From Eonycteris spelaea (Eukaryota; Chordata; Mammalia; Chiroptera; Pteropodidae): a stretch of 64,000 nucleotides of DNA. The translations under genes were made by a program, and so were the position numbers. Each line of letters starts with the position of its first letter. Position 1 is the first letter of the stretch. Positions 51,150 to 61,865 of this stretch are shown in pieces. The stretch is taken from contig PUFA01000003.1 of NCBI GenBank assembly GCA_003508835.1, forward strand, positions 9,091,501 to 9,155,500, read 5' to 3'. The notes under the pieces are model-generated. The model saw nothing but the letters and a program-made list of their open reading frames with translations. It did no database searches and was not told where the DNA came from.

Positions 51150-51310
51150 TCAGAGCACCTGGACTCAGGCACCAGCGCAGACATTCTTGATTCATTTCCT
51201 GGGTAATTCTTTTCACCTCTCTAAGCACTGGGATCTACAACCATGCCTTTAGAGTGGTGATACCTACTTCCGTGGAGGTGGAGAGAAATCAGTAAACATG
51301 TACATCAAAA
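51150..51310 (+). mobile_element. MIR SINE, diverged
   Basis: MIR-like order: cacctggactcaggcaccag, tgggtaattcttttcacctc, tggtgatacctacttccgtg and gagaaatcagtaaacatgta. Confidence 0.5.
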
Positions 51311-52832
51311 CCCTTCATCCATGGCAAAGCACAAATCAAATAAGTCGTTTATTATTGGTGTGGGACGCAGGGGGAGGCCATGGTAGCTCAGAAGCAAGGG
51401 TTTCGTGGTTATGAGACTGAGCTGCCAAAGTGTGCTGGGGAAAACCAGACCCGTCGTCCCTGTCCCTGAGTGGGCTGGGGCAAACAGGCTGCAAGGCATC
51501 GCACGCAGGCAAACTTCTCTTCCTTGGGCCCGGACAGACCATTCCAAGGTATTGTTGAGAGTGAAAGAGTGGAAACCTGTGCCCATTGGGCATCACATGA
51601 GTCTGTGTTCTGTTTTGCTTCATTTTTAATTCTGAACTTTTCTCAATTTTTAGATTTGACTTTTATGTGTGATGTTGAGCCCTAGAAAGCTAACAGCATG
51701 GCATTGTACAGGGTTGATGTGTGTTTTAACTGCAAGCAGCTGAACCCACAGCAAAGATCTAAATCGAATAGTCAAGAGCACTGCTCTCCTGGTGCACATC
51801 GCAGGGGGTTGAATGGGTTGATGAACCTCGGGGCCTTGCCCTGGCAGAGTCTTCACTCCTTGGCCAGACCCGACAGATCGAAATGGAACTTAAACAAATA
51901 CCTACTCTGTTGTGTATGCACTTGAGTTGCATTTTCTTATTCGTGAGTGACTGACTTCCTTTGCAAGCTAATTATTAAAAAGGGAAAATATTTCTAAGAG
52001 ACCTCACTGGAGAGACGAAGCTGTGAAATTCAAGGTGTGACAGTCTCAGAACGGTTTCATGCTGAAAACTGTAGTGCAAAGATAAACGGCTTTTAGTTGT
52101 TTTCTACTTTTTCTTTACTCACTTTTAATTCTCACTATTCTTTCTGCTAGAATACTGCTTTTTCATAGGCCATGAGAAGGGCATTTCCTACAGGGAAATA
52201 GTAGCCCAAAATTAGAAACCAAGGTTTCTGCTTTCTCTTCTCCATCGGAATCCCTGAATCATAGAGCAATTTGACAAAGTCAACTTAGTAAAATAGGGAT
52301 TAAACAGTTTATACCTTGTTCGATTCTTAATTTGAGACTTAACACGCACAATATTGCATGGCATGATTTGAAATATAAATTATCCTCTACAGATGATGTC
52401 AGGACAGATGGGTTGAAAATTTAGGAAGCCTGTAAACCATATCCATCATAAAAGGGTCTCCTAGTTGATACTTAAAACTGTCTCCTTCAATGACTTTTTA
52501 TTCTACTTAGAACTTCCCTTCAAGGAGAAAATAGACACACCTTGTAATTATCACTGCGTAACAGTAGCTCATCACCTGGGGACACATCTTATGTATTATT
52601 GAACAATGCTGTACTAATATTCTTAGCTTTCAAGATGTAACCCAGACTTTAAATAATGTATAATAAAGTCCTAAATTACCTACACTTGCAACTCAAGTTT
52701 AGAATAACCATCTCAATTACTGAGGATTTCCTCCTGCTTTGAAATTTCATTGTTATGGTTTTTAACATTTGAGGCCTTGGGGGATGGCATTTTCCTGGAA
52801 AAACAAATTAATGGCTTGCATTGTCTCTTCAG

Positions 52833-52989
52833 ACCCAGGGGGCAGGTTCTCCTCGCTCCTCCCCCAGCCACACCATCAGCAGGCCCATCCCCATGCCCCT
52901 CCGGTCGTCAGCCTGCTCCACCCCGACTCACACGCCTCAGGACTCTCTCACGGGAGTAGGGGGAGATGTACAGGAGGCATTTGCACAAA
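52833..52989 (+). CDS. DTNA: DTNA exon: serine/proline-rich start of the long tail
   Basis: This 157-nt exon after ttcag starts in phase 0 with [20 protein letters not shown], continues [20 protein letters not shown] and [12 protein letters not shown], and leaves one base (A) before gtaagt. It is the Ser/Thr/Pro-rich segment present in alpha-dystrobrevin-1 and absent from the dystrobrevin-2 end. Compared with the human text I remember (IRSASACS), this copy has LRSSACS, one codon fewer. It is GC-richer than its surroundings. Confidence 0.97.
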
Positions 52990-55393
52990 GTAAGTGGCTT
53001 TGTTTTTGGTGTGTTCTGCTTTTGTGTTACAAATAAGTCATCGCGGTCTGTTGCGTGGCGTGGGGTCATCAGAGCCACACCGTGGATGTTCTAGGGCATT
53101 CCATGACTTGGCCTGCAGTTCTGAGAAACTCTGTTCCTCGCCTCACCACCTTACCTTCCTTTGGCTTCTGTTGCCGTCCACCATTTTTATGAGTCTTTGT
53201 TCATTAAGAGAACGGAAATTCTTCCACTATCTCAGGAAAGTACAAATACAATCCATTTTAAAATTCTAAAAGATCTTATTTCCTGCTTTCTTCTCTTTAC
53301 ATCAAAGCAAACTCAAGATGGAGATTAAACAATCTGGCTCTTTAGCACTGAGGTGATGAAGAAGGACATGTAGTCATTTTACAGGTACCCTAAAGAGTTG
53401 AAACACTGCCTCCATTATGGGGCTACACAGTTAGGACCCCACAGCTAATAGAGGATTGTGAAGAGTGAATCGAGATGACAAACAACATTCACCCACCGGC
53501 TGCCTCTTCCATTTGCACACGGGGGATTGGGGAGGGAAGTGGTTTTTTTTTCATTGGGAAATATTTTAACGCTTTTTAGAACTTTTTCTTGCCATCACTT
53601 TTTAAATTTACAGAAAACTAGGGGAAAAAATCCTCCTGCAGATTCTCACACTGTCAATCTCATCCCTAGAAGTAACTACTATTAACAGTTTGGTCCATCT
53701 TAACTTTTCGCTTATATATAAACATATGTGTTTACGTGTGTTTTTATAGACACATACTCTTTATTTTTCACACAAATAAGATCATGCATCATATTTTGGT
53801 CCACAATTTGCATTTTCTTTAAATTAGCAGTATATCATAAACATTTTCCCGGTCTTTACGTATAGATTTAAGGAAGAGAGACATATTTGGTTACTAGCTT
53901 TAAGACAAAAAGAAACAAGGTAAAAAGTTTTTTAGAAAACAGATTTGAGGAAATTATTTCTGGCATATATGACAATCAAGTTTATAATTTCAGTTAGATA
54001 TAAAACATATAGAGATCAGTAAGAAAAAGACATCCCCAAAACAAAAATAGGTTAAGGATATGAACAGAAAGAAGAAGAAATATAAATTGTCAATAAATAT
54101 ATGAAAATAACTGTAGAAATAAAATTTTACTTAGCAGTTACAAAAAAAAATTTAACTTCAGTGATATCCTCCAATGGCAAGAGTGTGAGGAAACAGACCC
54201 TCTCATCCATCATGGATAGGGGACAAAATCTAACATTTTAAAGGAAAAGAAAGATGTCCTCTCTATTATGAAGGAAAAGAGGCAACCCATAAAGGGTGTT
54301 TTCTTCTGAAAAAGAAAATAATTTAAGTTATACAAATGTATGTTGTTATACAAAATAACTATGTTTAATTTTTAGAAGGAAAAATGTCCTTTCCCTAAAG
54401 ATCATTGTAAAGAAATTGATACAGTATTTTAAATCAATTTGAGCTTTCTATTACAATTAATGTTTTCTCAAACTACTTTGATTTTAATTTACATGTATTT
54501 ATTATTCTGCTTATTTAGTTCTACTTTCTGACACATGACAGAATGACATGTGGCCTAGCTCACAAAGAGCTTATGCGGCATCAGTTCATCTGTAAGTCAG
54601 GTCTTTGAAATCTTGAGTCCTTTATCCAAAGATATTATGATGATGAACCTTCTGTTCCATTTTCACCTTGACCAGGTCCTAGGCCAGCCCACAAATATCC
54701 ATTTAACTCTTAGTGTGCCTGAAACTTCATAATCTTTCTCTACCATAAAGAAACATGGCCTAAGTTCCAGTTCAGAGGACCAGACATTTATCTTCGGCCC
54801 ACATCTTGGTAGCAGGAGCAAGAATCTTTGCCCCCTTTTCACACTCTGGGGCATGTGTTGCCCAGGGTTCCCATCTCTAAGAGGTACCTATAAAAGTGGG
54901 AGGAGCTCTGGAAGTCCTGGTGGGAGACAGAGGCTGTAGTGATGAAGATCAGAATCCAATGGGCCCAGCCACCAGGTAACAGCTGAAATAATAGCAGCAG
55001 CTAGGAAGGCACAGCGGTGTTTTTATGTGTGGGTTATTCATAAGAGAGGTGACCACAAATACTGATTTACCTGGGGCCATCCCAGTTTGTGCCGGGTCAC
55101 CCAGTCTTATTATTAATACCACTCTTTTTCACATGCAGAACTGTCCCAATTTAGACAATAAATTATCTGAACCCTCCTCGTCAGTTGCCATGTCTTCCCA
55201 CATCAGAGTCCACTGCCTAAGCACCACATTATTTTTTTTTCAGGAAGTGAACCAAAGCACATCTGAAAAGGAGAAGTCTTGGAAGTGTTTCTGCTTGAGA
55301 ATGTCAACGGAAATGATAAACAGTATAAAATCGTAGCAAAGAAAAAAAAAAGCTTTTCTTTTCTTTTTAATGGTCATTTCTTCTTCGCTTAAG
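52990..55393 (+). other. DTNA: Intron within the tail region
   Basis: Contains LINE-derived sequence (about 53560-54245). The rest is unrecognised. Confidence 0.8.
53560..54245 (+). mobile_element. L1M-derived fragment(s)
   Basis: Ancient LINE text: aagatcatgcatcatatttt, cagtatatcataaacatttt, then aaggatatgaacagaaagaa, caataaatatatgaaaataa and aacagaccctctcatccatc. Non-coding and diverged. The two parts may be separate insertions. Confidence 0.55.
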
Positions 55394-55483
55394 GTACGAG
55401 AAGAAATTTAAGGAACGACTTACTAGTGGCGGCGGATTCCATCACCAACACCATGTCCTCTCTCGTGAAAGAACTGAATTCTG
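55394..55483 (+). CDS. DTNA: DTNA exon: [20 protein letters not shown] segment
   Basis: This 90-nt exon after gcttaag completes A|GT (Ser) and reads [20 protein letters not shown], then SSLVKELNS, leaving G before gtgcgt. The block is highly conserved between alpha- and beta-dystrobrevin tails. It enters and leaves in phase 1. The acceptor lacks a long pyrimidine run next to AG but has ttcttttctttttaatgg about 30 bases upstream. Confidence 0.96.
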
Positions 55484-56730
55484 GTGCGTCCCTTCCCTGG
55501 TCCCCTCCTGTGTGTCTGTTCATTGCAGAGCAACCCGAAAGTACCAGGGGCTTCTGTTAGAGATCTGCTCATTGTTGAAATATGGAAAGATTTTTTAAAG
55601 ATCTATGTGATATTTCATTGACGTATTCAGATTTTTAAATTAATATGTATATTTTGCTGATGAGAAGTCTTAATAACTGCTTAATACAGAAAGCTTTAAA
55701 ATGCAGAAAAGAATGGAGAAAAATATTAAAAATGACATTTCTAGAAGCCAAAGATAGTCTCTGTTAACATCTGTCATGATCTAAAGTGGCATGATGCGAA
55801 GTTATTTTATAAGGTCAAATGTTTTCATTACTGACTTAGACTCTCTTCATTTGGAATGCATGGCTAATTGAAGGAGGCTAACCTGAAGTTTACCTTTGTA
55901 ATATCTCTAAAGAAAGTTTTACCCAGAAAACAAATAGCACAAAACTGTGAGAACCTCTTTATCCTAATACCACTACACAGAGTTTTGTAAACTTTAACAG
56001 TCTGATTATTCAAATAACTATCTTACCACTTACTAATACATATCATCTATTTCTTAAAGCCCATCTAGCAAGATATTCGCCTGGCAGGAGTGTGGTCATT
56101 TAGTTGATAATAATACAATCATAAGAAATAAAACTTCAATATTAAAAAAAAAATTGGATTTAAATTTCTTAAAACCTCTATAATTAGAATTAAAGTAATG
56201 AAAACTGTTGCTTCTATTTTAGATTTAGATTACTAAATAGGATAAAAATGACATTAGTTAATACATCATGATCAATGGTATGCACCCAGTGCCCTAGCAA
56301 GTGATGGCTAAAAATGTTATCCTTATTGTGGAAGTTTCAAGTTTATACTCTTATAAAATACTTTGAAATACTAAGTGAATGTGATACGTTAGGTTTGTAT
56401 TTCTTAAGTTAATATTAAGCAAAAGTTACAGTTTTAATGATGACTAAAGGGAGAAAAACAGAAGTTTTACTGAGTTAAGTCAGTTATTAAGATAAAAAAA
56501 TTCCTCATATCATTACTGAGATAAAAGAGACAATACTGTATACCAAATGACTTTATAGTAATTCATATCAAGTGTCAGTTATCATTTAGAAAAAAATAAA
56601 CATCTGACCTACATACGTAACTCGTTAATGTTTTATATAGCTCAGATGTGTTTATGTTAAGCTTAGCCCTTTATTTGCTGATCATAAAAATATCTAACGA
56701 GTCATTCTTTATTCTAATTGTGCCTAACAG
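55484..56730 (+). other. DTNA: Intron within the tail region
   Basis: AT-rich, 1.2 kb. Nothing recognised. Confidence 0.9.
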
Positions 56731-56899
56731 AGGTGGGGAGTGAAACAGAGAGTAATGTGGATTCTGAATTTGCACGGACTCAATTTGAAGATCTGGTTCC
56801 ATCGCCAACCTCTGAGAAGGCTTTTCTAGCGCAAATTCATGCCCGGAAACCGGGGTATATTCCCAGTGGAGCTACCCCAAGCGCTATGCGCAGTGATGT
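56731..56899 (+). CDS. DTNA: DTNA exon: alpha-dystrobrevin-1 acidic tail
   Basis: This 169-nt exon after gcctaacag completes G|AG (Glu) and reads VGSETESNVDSEFARTQFED, LVPSPTSEKAFLAQIHARKP and GYIPSGATPSAMRSD, leaving GT before gtgagt. It belongs to the tail specific to alpha-dystrobrevin-1. Retention of the following intron would end the protein at once (GAT GTG TGA). The exit phase (2) fits the exon at 59808 and also an unrecognised candidate exon at 58075. Confidence 0.97.
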
Positions 56900-57348
56900 G
56901 TGAGTATCTTCTGCTTGGGGTTATTTTCAGGAACAGAACACCACAGGGAGCATGAGAAAGTGAAAACACTATTGCTTCATTCTTTATTCTGGAAAGGGAC
57001 GATGCAGTTTCTTTTTCTGCCAGAAGAGAGAAAGGGTACTACATTTAAATTTGTCATTGTGACTATCCCCTTACCCCATCACAATTTCCAGAGAGTATCA
57101 ATAATCAAAATCCACCAGTGTTTATTGAGAACTTGGCTCACCCAAGGCACTGTGCTGATTTTATATAAAATAGTATTAAAAAATCGCTCCTAGCCTTCCA
57201 GGGTTCACAGACTAGTTTGGGAGATAGGTCATCCTATCTTCTGAACTTACTGTAGCTGTGTTTGGAGGATCCCATGATGCTGGAGAGGCCTCTGTTCAGA
57301 ATGGGTGTGAACAACATCATAAAAGCACTAGGAACCCAAATAAGTATA

Positions 57349-57958
57349 CTGTTGCGCCACTTAACAATGGGTATGAGCTCTGAGAAATGCATTGTTGTGT
57401 AAACATCATAGATGCACTTACACAAACCTAGACGGTATAGCCTACTACACACCTAGGCTATATGGTGCAGCCTATTGCTCCTAGGCTACAAGCGTCTACA
57501 GCAGGTTAATGCACAAAACAACACAAGATTAAATCAAGCACAAGAGAAAATGATGCAATCAAGAAACGCAGTGAATATGGGATGTATGAGGTTACTGCCA
57601 AAGTTACATGGCATACTGGTTTACAGCAAATTTTTTGTAAGTAGAAAGAGTACACTCTAAGATAATAATAAAAAGTATAATATAGTAAATACATAAACCA
57701 GTAACGGTTGTTTATTGTCAAGTATTATGTATGGTACATAATTGTATACGCTATACTTTTATATGACTAGCAGTTGTAATAGGTTTGTTTACACCAGCAT
57801 CACCACAAACACGTGAGTAATACATTGTGCTATGATGTATTAACACCTACAATGCCACTAAGCAATAGGAATTTTTTAGCTCTACTATAATTTTATGAGG
57901 CCACTGTCATATATGTGGTCTGTCCTTGACCAAAACATCGTTATGTGGTGCGTGACAG
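57349..57958 (-). mobile_element. Tigger-like nonautonomous DNA transposon, copy B (inverted)
   Basis: 610 bp, bounded by TA dinucleotides. Begins ctgttgcgccacttaacaat and ends ttatgtggtgcgtgacag. It contains ggtatagcctactacacacc and aggctatatggtgcagccta, the reverse complement of the text in copy A (37379-37982), including a shared interior (gtgtactctttctactt in copy A). No transposase gene. Confidence 0.8.
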
Positions 57959-58074
57959 TAAATTTATAAAACCTCGCTATAAAGAAACCCAATTTGGTTG
58001 ACATGTTGAATGTATATAAATCTGACCCTCGAAAGACATTTTGCAAAGGTTTTTACCTAATTGGGCTTCTGTAG

Positions 58075-58231
58075 CTTGACAGAAGCCTGCAGAATGAGTG
58101 ACATACTCACTCGACTTTCTGTGATGCTGGATCAGCTCAAAGTAGTCAGGCAGAGGAAACCAAAGCTGAGAAATAAAGATGAAGCTGAGACAGCTTCAGA
58201 GCCGAGCTCAGGAGGGCCTTCAGGAGCGTGA
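58075..58231 (+). other. Candidate alternative terminal coding exon (unrecognised)
   Basis: After gggcttctgtag an open frame in the phase required by the exon at 56731 reads VLTEACRMSDILTRLSVMLD, then QLKVVRQRKPKLRNKDEAE and TASEPSSGGPSGA before a TGA at 58229-58231. A second acceptor 18 nt later (cctgcag|a) keeps the same frame. An AATAAA follows at 58362. The amino-acid text looks helical, then basic, then acidic and Ser/Gly-rich. I do not recognise it as a known DTNA end. It could be chance, or an independent 45-codon ORF starting at ATG 58094. Confidence 0.3.
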
Positions 58232-58361
58232 GGCTCATGGACTGTGAGAAATGTGGGCAGAGGCTCGCTGAAAAGCTGGGAAAGGGAATTGCTAACCGTT
58301 TAAAAAACTACAAAAGGGTGACGGTGCTTAATGTTAAAAGTACTGCAGACTGGTCTACAAA

Positions 58362-58367
58362 AATAAA
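58362..58367 (+). terminator. Candidate poly(A) signal after the 58075 open segment
   Basis: AATAAA in ctacaaaaataaactggctg, 131 bases after the TGA. It is only meaningful if the candidate exon is real. Confidence 0.3.
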
Positions 58368-59807
58368 CTGGCTGTTTTAAAGACCCAAAGAAGAACATAA
58401 CCAGAGGCCTTTCTAGGCCTTTCTGGTGTTTTAGCTCTCAATCCAAGTAGTGAGTAAAAGACCAGTAATAATGGGGAATTATAAATAGACATGGTTTGAA
58501 AGCCAGCTGTGAAAAGGCAGGGGATAAGATCAAAACAAAACAGTTTTAACGTAATTTAAAATGGCAGTGGGCTGCTGCTTTTAATTTTAGTTTGCTCTCT
58601 TGTTCTTTCCTCTATAATTTAGAATTACTTGATTTGTTTGTTATTCGAAACGGTGAAGTAATTGTCATCAGTTTAGTCTGGTTAACACATATCTGTTTGA
58701 CTTTCTATAATTAAGCATTTACATGGTGGTTGCTTAAAATTTCCTTGTGCTAATCCTAGGTTCCAAGGCTGCAGTTAAAGCCACCTTACTCTACTGTCCC
58801 CATGATGCTGGTGGCAGTTCCACCTACCAATATGGGTGCGGGAGTTGGGGAGAGAGTTCGCAGAGGCCTCAGGCCTATTTAGGCTGACCCCAAACCTCTA
58901 AAAATAACGAGAACATGTTATACAGATATAAATAAACATGTGCATTGACACTTAAGTTCCAATCCAGAAACTTCTCCTTGACCACTTTTTTCATTTTAGG
59001 GGATATTTTAACATCTGTACTATCTAAACATGTATTGTGTTTTACCCTGAGAATATTTTAGTAATACAATTCAGGTAGTTCCAGCAAGAGCTTTATATAT
59101 ACTAGGATAAGTCACACATTTAGTGAATAAGGTCATAATTATCTATTTATTTCATAGTGGAATTGGAAAATTAAGCGGATTTCTTAGATTTAGAGCGAGT
59201 ATAAATTTTTCAAATCAAGAGCTACGGGTTAAAGTATCAGCCTTCCTAACTTTGGTTAGCTGATATTCTGAGATTCGATTCTACTATAAGAATAAAGCAC
59301 ATGGGTGCACATGCTAACACACATGCTTAACACAAAGAAGGTGAAATTATGAACAAATGTCCTTAATCATTATTTCACTAGAGGGCTCACTTTCCTTATA
59401 GAAAATGTTCTTGGATTCCATTAAAAAAAGAAAAAGGAAAAAAAAGGCCCCAGATTGGGAAAACTATATCCACTCAAAAGACAAGCCTGCCCTTTTAAAG
59501 ACTAACAAACATCTAAAAGACAACTCATTCCTGTGCACCCTACAAAAACACAGATAGCCAATAATCGCCCTAATGCCATAAAAAAAAAATCATATATGAG
59601 AATACCTTGATTATAGATTTCCTTAAACTTCCAAAGCTTTTTTAAAGTTTTCTGTTAGGTAACAGAAGACATGGAATTGAAGTGAATCGAAGGGAAGAAG
59701 TGGAGGACAAAGTAAATGTGCCACCAAAATTACAGCTAACACATGGAGTTTACCCAGACTTTTATTTTAAGATTTGCTCCAAAACTCCGTCTGTGGTTTA
59801 TTCCCAG

Positions 59808-59940
59808 AGCTACAGAAGACGGGGACCCCTATGTGCGGCCCGAGGATGAGCACTATGAAAATGACTCAGTCCAGCAGCTGGAGAATGAGCTCAAGATGGA
59901 GGAATACCTCAAACAGAAGCTGCAGGATGAAGCCTATCAG
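59808..59940 (+). CDS. DTNA: DTNA exon: tail with phosphotyrosine region
   Basis: This 133-nt exon after tttattcccag completes GT|A (Val) and reads ATEDGDPYVRPEDEHYENDS, then VQQLENELKMEEYLKQKLQD and EAYQ, exiting in phase 0 at gtacgg. The PYVRPEDEHYEND segment matches the part of the alpha-dystrobrevin-1 tail whose tyrosines are phosphorylated and bind SH2 adaptors at the neuromuscular junction (family knowledge). The final part is a short predicted helix. Compared with the human text I remember (MVTEDADPYVQPEDENY), several residues differ but both tyrosines are kept. Confidence 0.96.
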
Positions 59941-61816
59941 GTACGGGGAGCCAGGCCCACACCGCCCGTGACTTCCGCCCCAGCCCCTCCGCTGCCGGGC
60001 CTTTCACATCATTCGAAAAATCAGTGCCGTCTCCTTCTTTCTACCCTCCCTTTCTAGAATATTCTGACCATATTCCTTAGTCTGCGTATTCTAGACACTA
60101 AAAATTTTAAATACTTCTTATATCTGTCACTCACCATGTATTCTTATAAATGCCGATCTAGAAAGTGAAAAAAAAGGGGCTTTGTCACATTAGTGGAGAC
60201 ATGGTGACTAACAGTCCATATCCCTCCAAGATCATTAGGAAAGATGCTTTTTCTTATTGAAGGGGAAAAAAAGATACAGAGAACAAAGCACGAGGAAACT
60301 GAATAAATATAAATAGATCTGCTCCCTTGAATCATTTGTCCTCAGCCACTTTCACTGCCTACCTTGTGTCAAATGTAAATGAGCAGGTAAGTGACAAACA
60401 CCACCAAGAAGTGTTGGGGGGACTACAGGCCCCGTGTTCACCAGCATATGGATGGACAGATTGTCGTAAATAGTGCAGTATGTGAATCCCTCTGAGAATT
60501 TACTGAACATAACACCTGCACTTGGGAATAAATATAATTAGCAACATCTGAAAGAGGATGCATTTTCCCCAAGGAAATTGTTCTACCGCGATGTTTGTCT
60601 TTCGTGTATGCTTCCTTTCCTTGTAATTTCCCTGTGTTTCCTTGGGGTTCCAGGAGTTCAGAGGTGTTTACGTGGCTGAGACCTACTGCTCCCCCGCCCC
60701 CAGGGGGTTATTTTACTCTCAGGCTTTCAGTCCAGTGGCCAGAGAAGCCTTTTCATGTTTAAGTCAGCAGCGGCCCTCTCTTATTCTGGTAATGAAGGAA
60801 GGAGAAGCAGAGAGAATAAATTATCTTCTACTGTTCATATGTTTATAGATTAAGCTTTGAAATATTTTCCCAAGAAGAATGTAGCAAGAGAGAAATTGAA
60901 GCCCACCAACCCCACCCCGACAATGTGAAACTAAAGGTTTGCCTCCTTGGAATGTTCCATTCACCTTTTTGGTGTAACAGCCACATTTCAGAAGCAAGTT
61001 AAATGGTGGCCTAGTCATACAAAAAAATAACCAAACAGTCACTATATATATAATGCCATGCTTCAACACTGCAGAAACAGTCAAAGTCGCCAGAAGTACA
61101 GACCCACGGAGAAGGCTCTCTCTTTGTGACTTCTCTGGCCCATCTACAGAAGGAAATTATCCTGGATGAAGCTGCCAGGGTGTCTTGGGAGCTCTGAGGG
61201 ATGGCAGTCCTACACGTACCTCATTCGGCTTTGTGACCTAGAGAGAAGAGAGATGCGGTTAAATAATCAATATTTCGGTTCATGCTGTTAGAGGTGCCTC
61301 TTAGGCCTTCCTCTTTGACTTCATATAAGTTTCTGGATTTTGGTACAACAGTAACTAAAATTCTAGGGTTTTTTTTTTAAAGGGAGGCAGCCATTTTAAA
61401 TAAAATGTTATATTTTTATTTATTTTAATGAATTAGGAATTTCACCTTACATGAGTAAAATGAAGAGAAATTCTATGATTAGCTTAAGATCCATTCGGAG
61501 TTTTTGCCATCTCTGGTAAATCTTAAGCTTCTTCTCTCTCTCCTTTCCTTACCATACCCAGTGACGTCAGGGAAAAGCAAAGGGCTGGGAGAATACGTCC
61601 CCACTCAAGACATATGCCCTGGAGAACACTAAAGTGATTTTCTTTGCCTGCTCTGTGAGAATATGATTGTTTGATGGATCAGAATGCTACTGTCAGTCAT
61701 TGGACTCTGTCTCTCTCTGTCTTTGTGCATGGCTTCCAACCAAATAATTCACCGGCTTGACTGCATCACGGACTTGACATATCACCTTTCTTGTTTGTGT
61801 CCTTTGTCACCCACAG
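59941..61816 (+). other. DTNA: Intron before the last coding exon
   Basis: The first 60 bases are GC-rich and stay open for about 38 codons if the donor is missed. The rest is AT-rich with nothing recognised. Confidence 0.85.
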
Positions 61817-61865
61817 GTCAGCTTGCAAGGTTGAATACAATATCCTTTTATCACTCTCCTCTCAA
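61817..61865 (+). CDS. DTNA: DTNA last coding exon: VSLQG-stop
   Basis: After cacccacag the sequence reads GTC AGC TTG CAA GGT TGA, giving VSLQG and a stop at 61832-61834, the known alpha-dystrobrevin-1 C-terminus. The stop is followed after 31 bases by a strong donor-like caa|gtaagt at 61866, so the exon probably ends at 61865 and the 3' UTR continues in a further exon. If that donor is not used the exon simply runs on as 3' UTR. The coding part is 61817-61834. Confidence 0.93.

Larger units (their letters stand above)
46791..52832 (+). other. DTNA: Intron before the alpha-dystrobrevin-1 tail exons
   Basis: Holds a 33-bp duplication (47178-47243), TA/CA and CT microsatellites, and L2 and MIR fragments. 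Several open frames of 60-95 codons have no recognised content. Confidence 0.75.
56900..59807 (+). other. DTNA: Intron with second Tigger-like copy and candidate alternative exon
   Basis: Holds the inverted DNA-transposon copy (57349-57958) and, just after it, a protein-like open segment with splice acceptors and a poly(A) signal (58075-58367; see findings). Confidence 0.8.
382..61865 (+). other. DTNA: DTNA (alpha-dystrobrevin) gene body, 3' two-thirds
   Basis: Eighteen exons in one orientation encode recognisable alpha-dystrobrevin segments in the family order: pre-ZZ helix region, ZZ finger, syntrophin-binding cassettes, two coiled-coil helices and the alpha-dystrobrevin-1 tail. Alpha-dystrobrevin is a cytoplasmic, dystrophin-related scaffold. 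It pairs with dystrophin through its coiled coils and recruits syntrophins in muscle, heart, brain and synapses (family knowledge). The 5' exons with the EF-hand-like region are outside the window. Borders were set by AG/GT sites plus codon phase. The phases are consistent throughout except for the exon at 36412-36524. Recognition rests on remembered family sequence, not on a search. Confidence 0.97.

Noticed and set aside
57475..57660. Open frame with a protein-like look (GYKRLQQVNAQNNTRLNQAQ)
   Set aside because: Lies wholly within the inverted Tigger-like element, and the corresponding text in copy A is not open in the same frame.
59743..60057. A 104-codon open frame extending the tail exon on both sides
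   Set aside because: The real exon is 59808-59940. The extensions are intron sequence beyond a good acceptor and a gtacgg donor.
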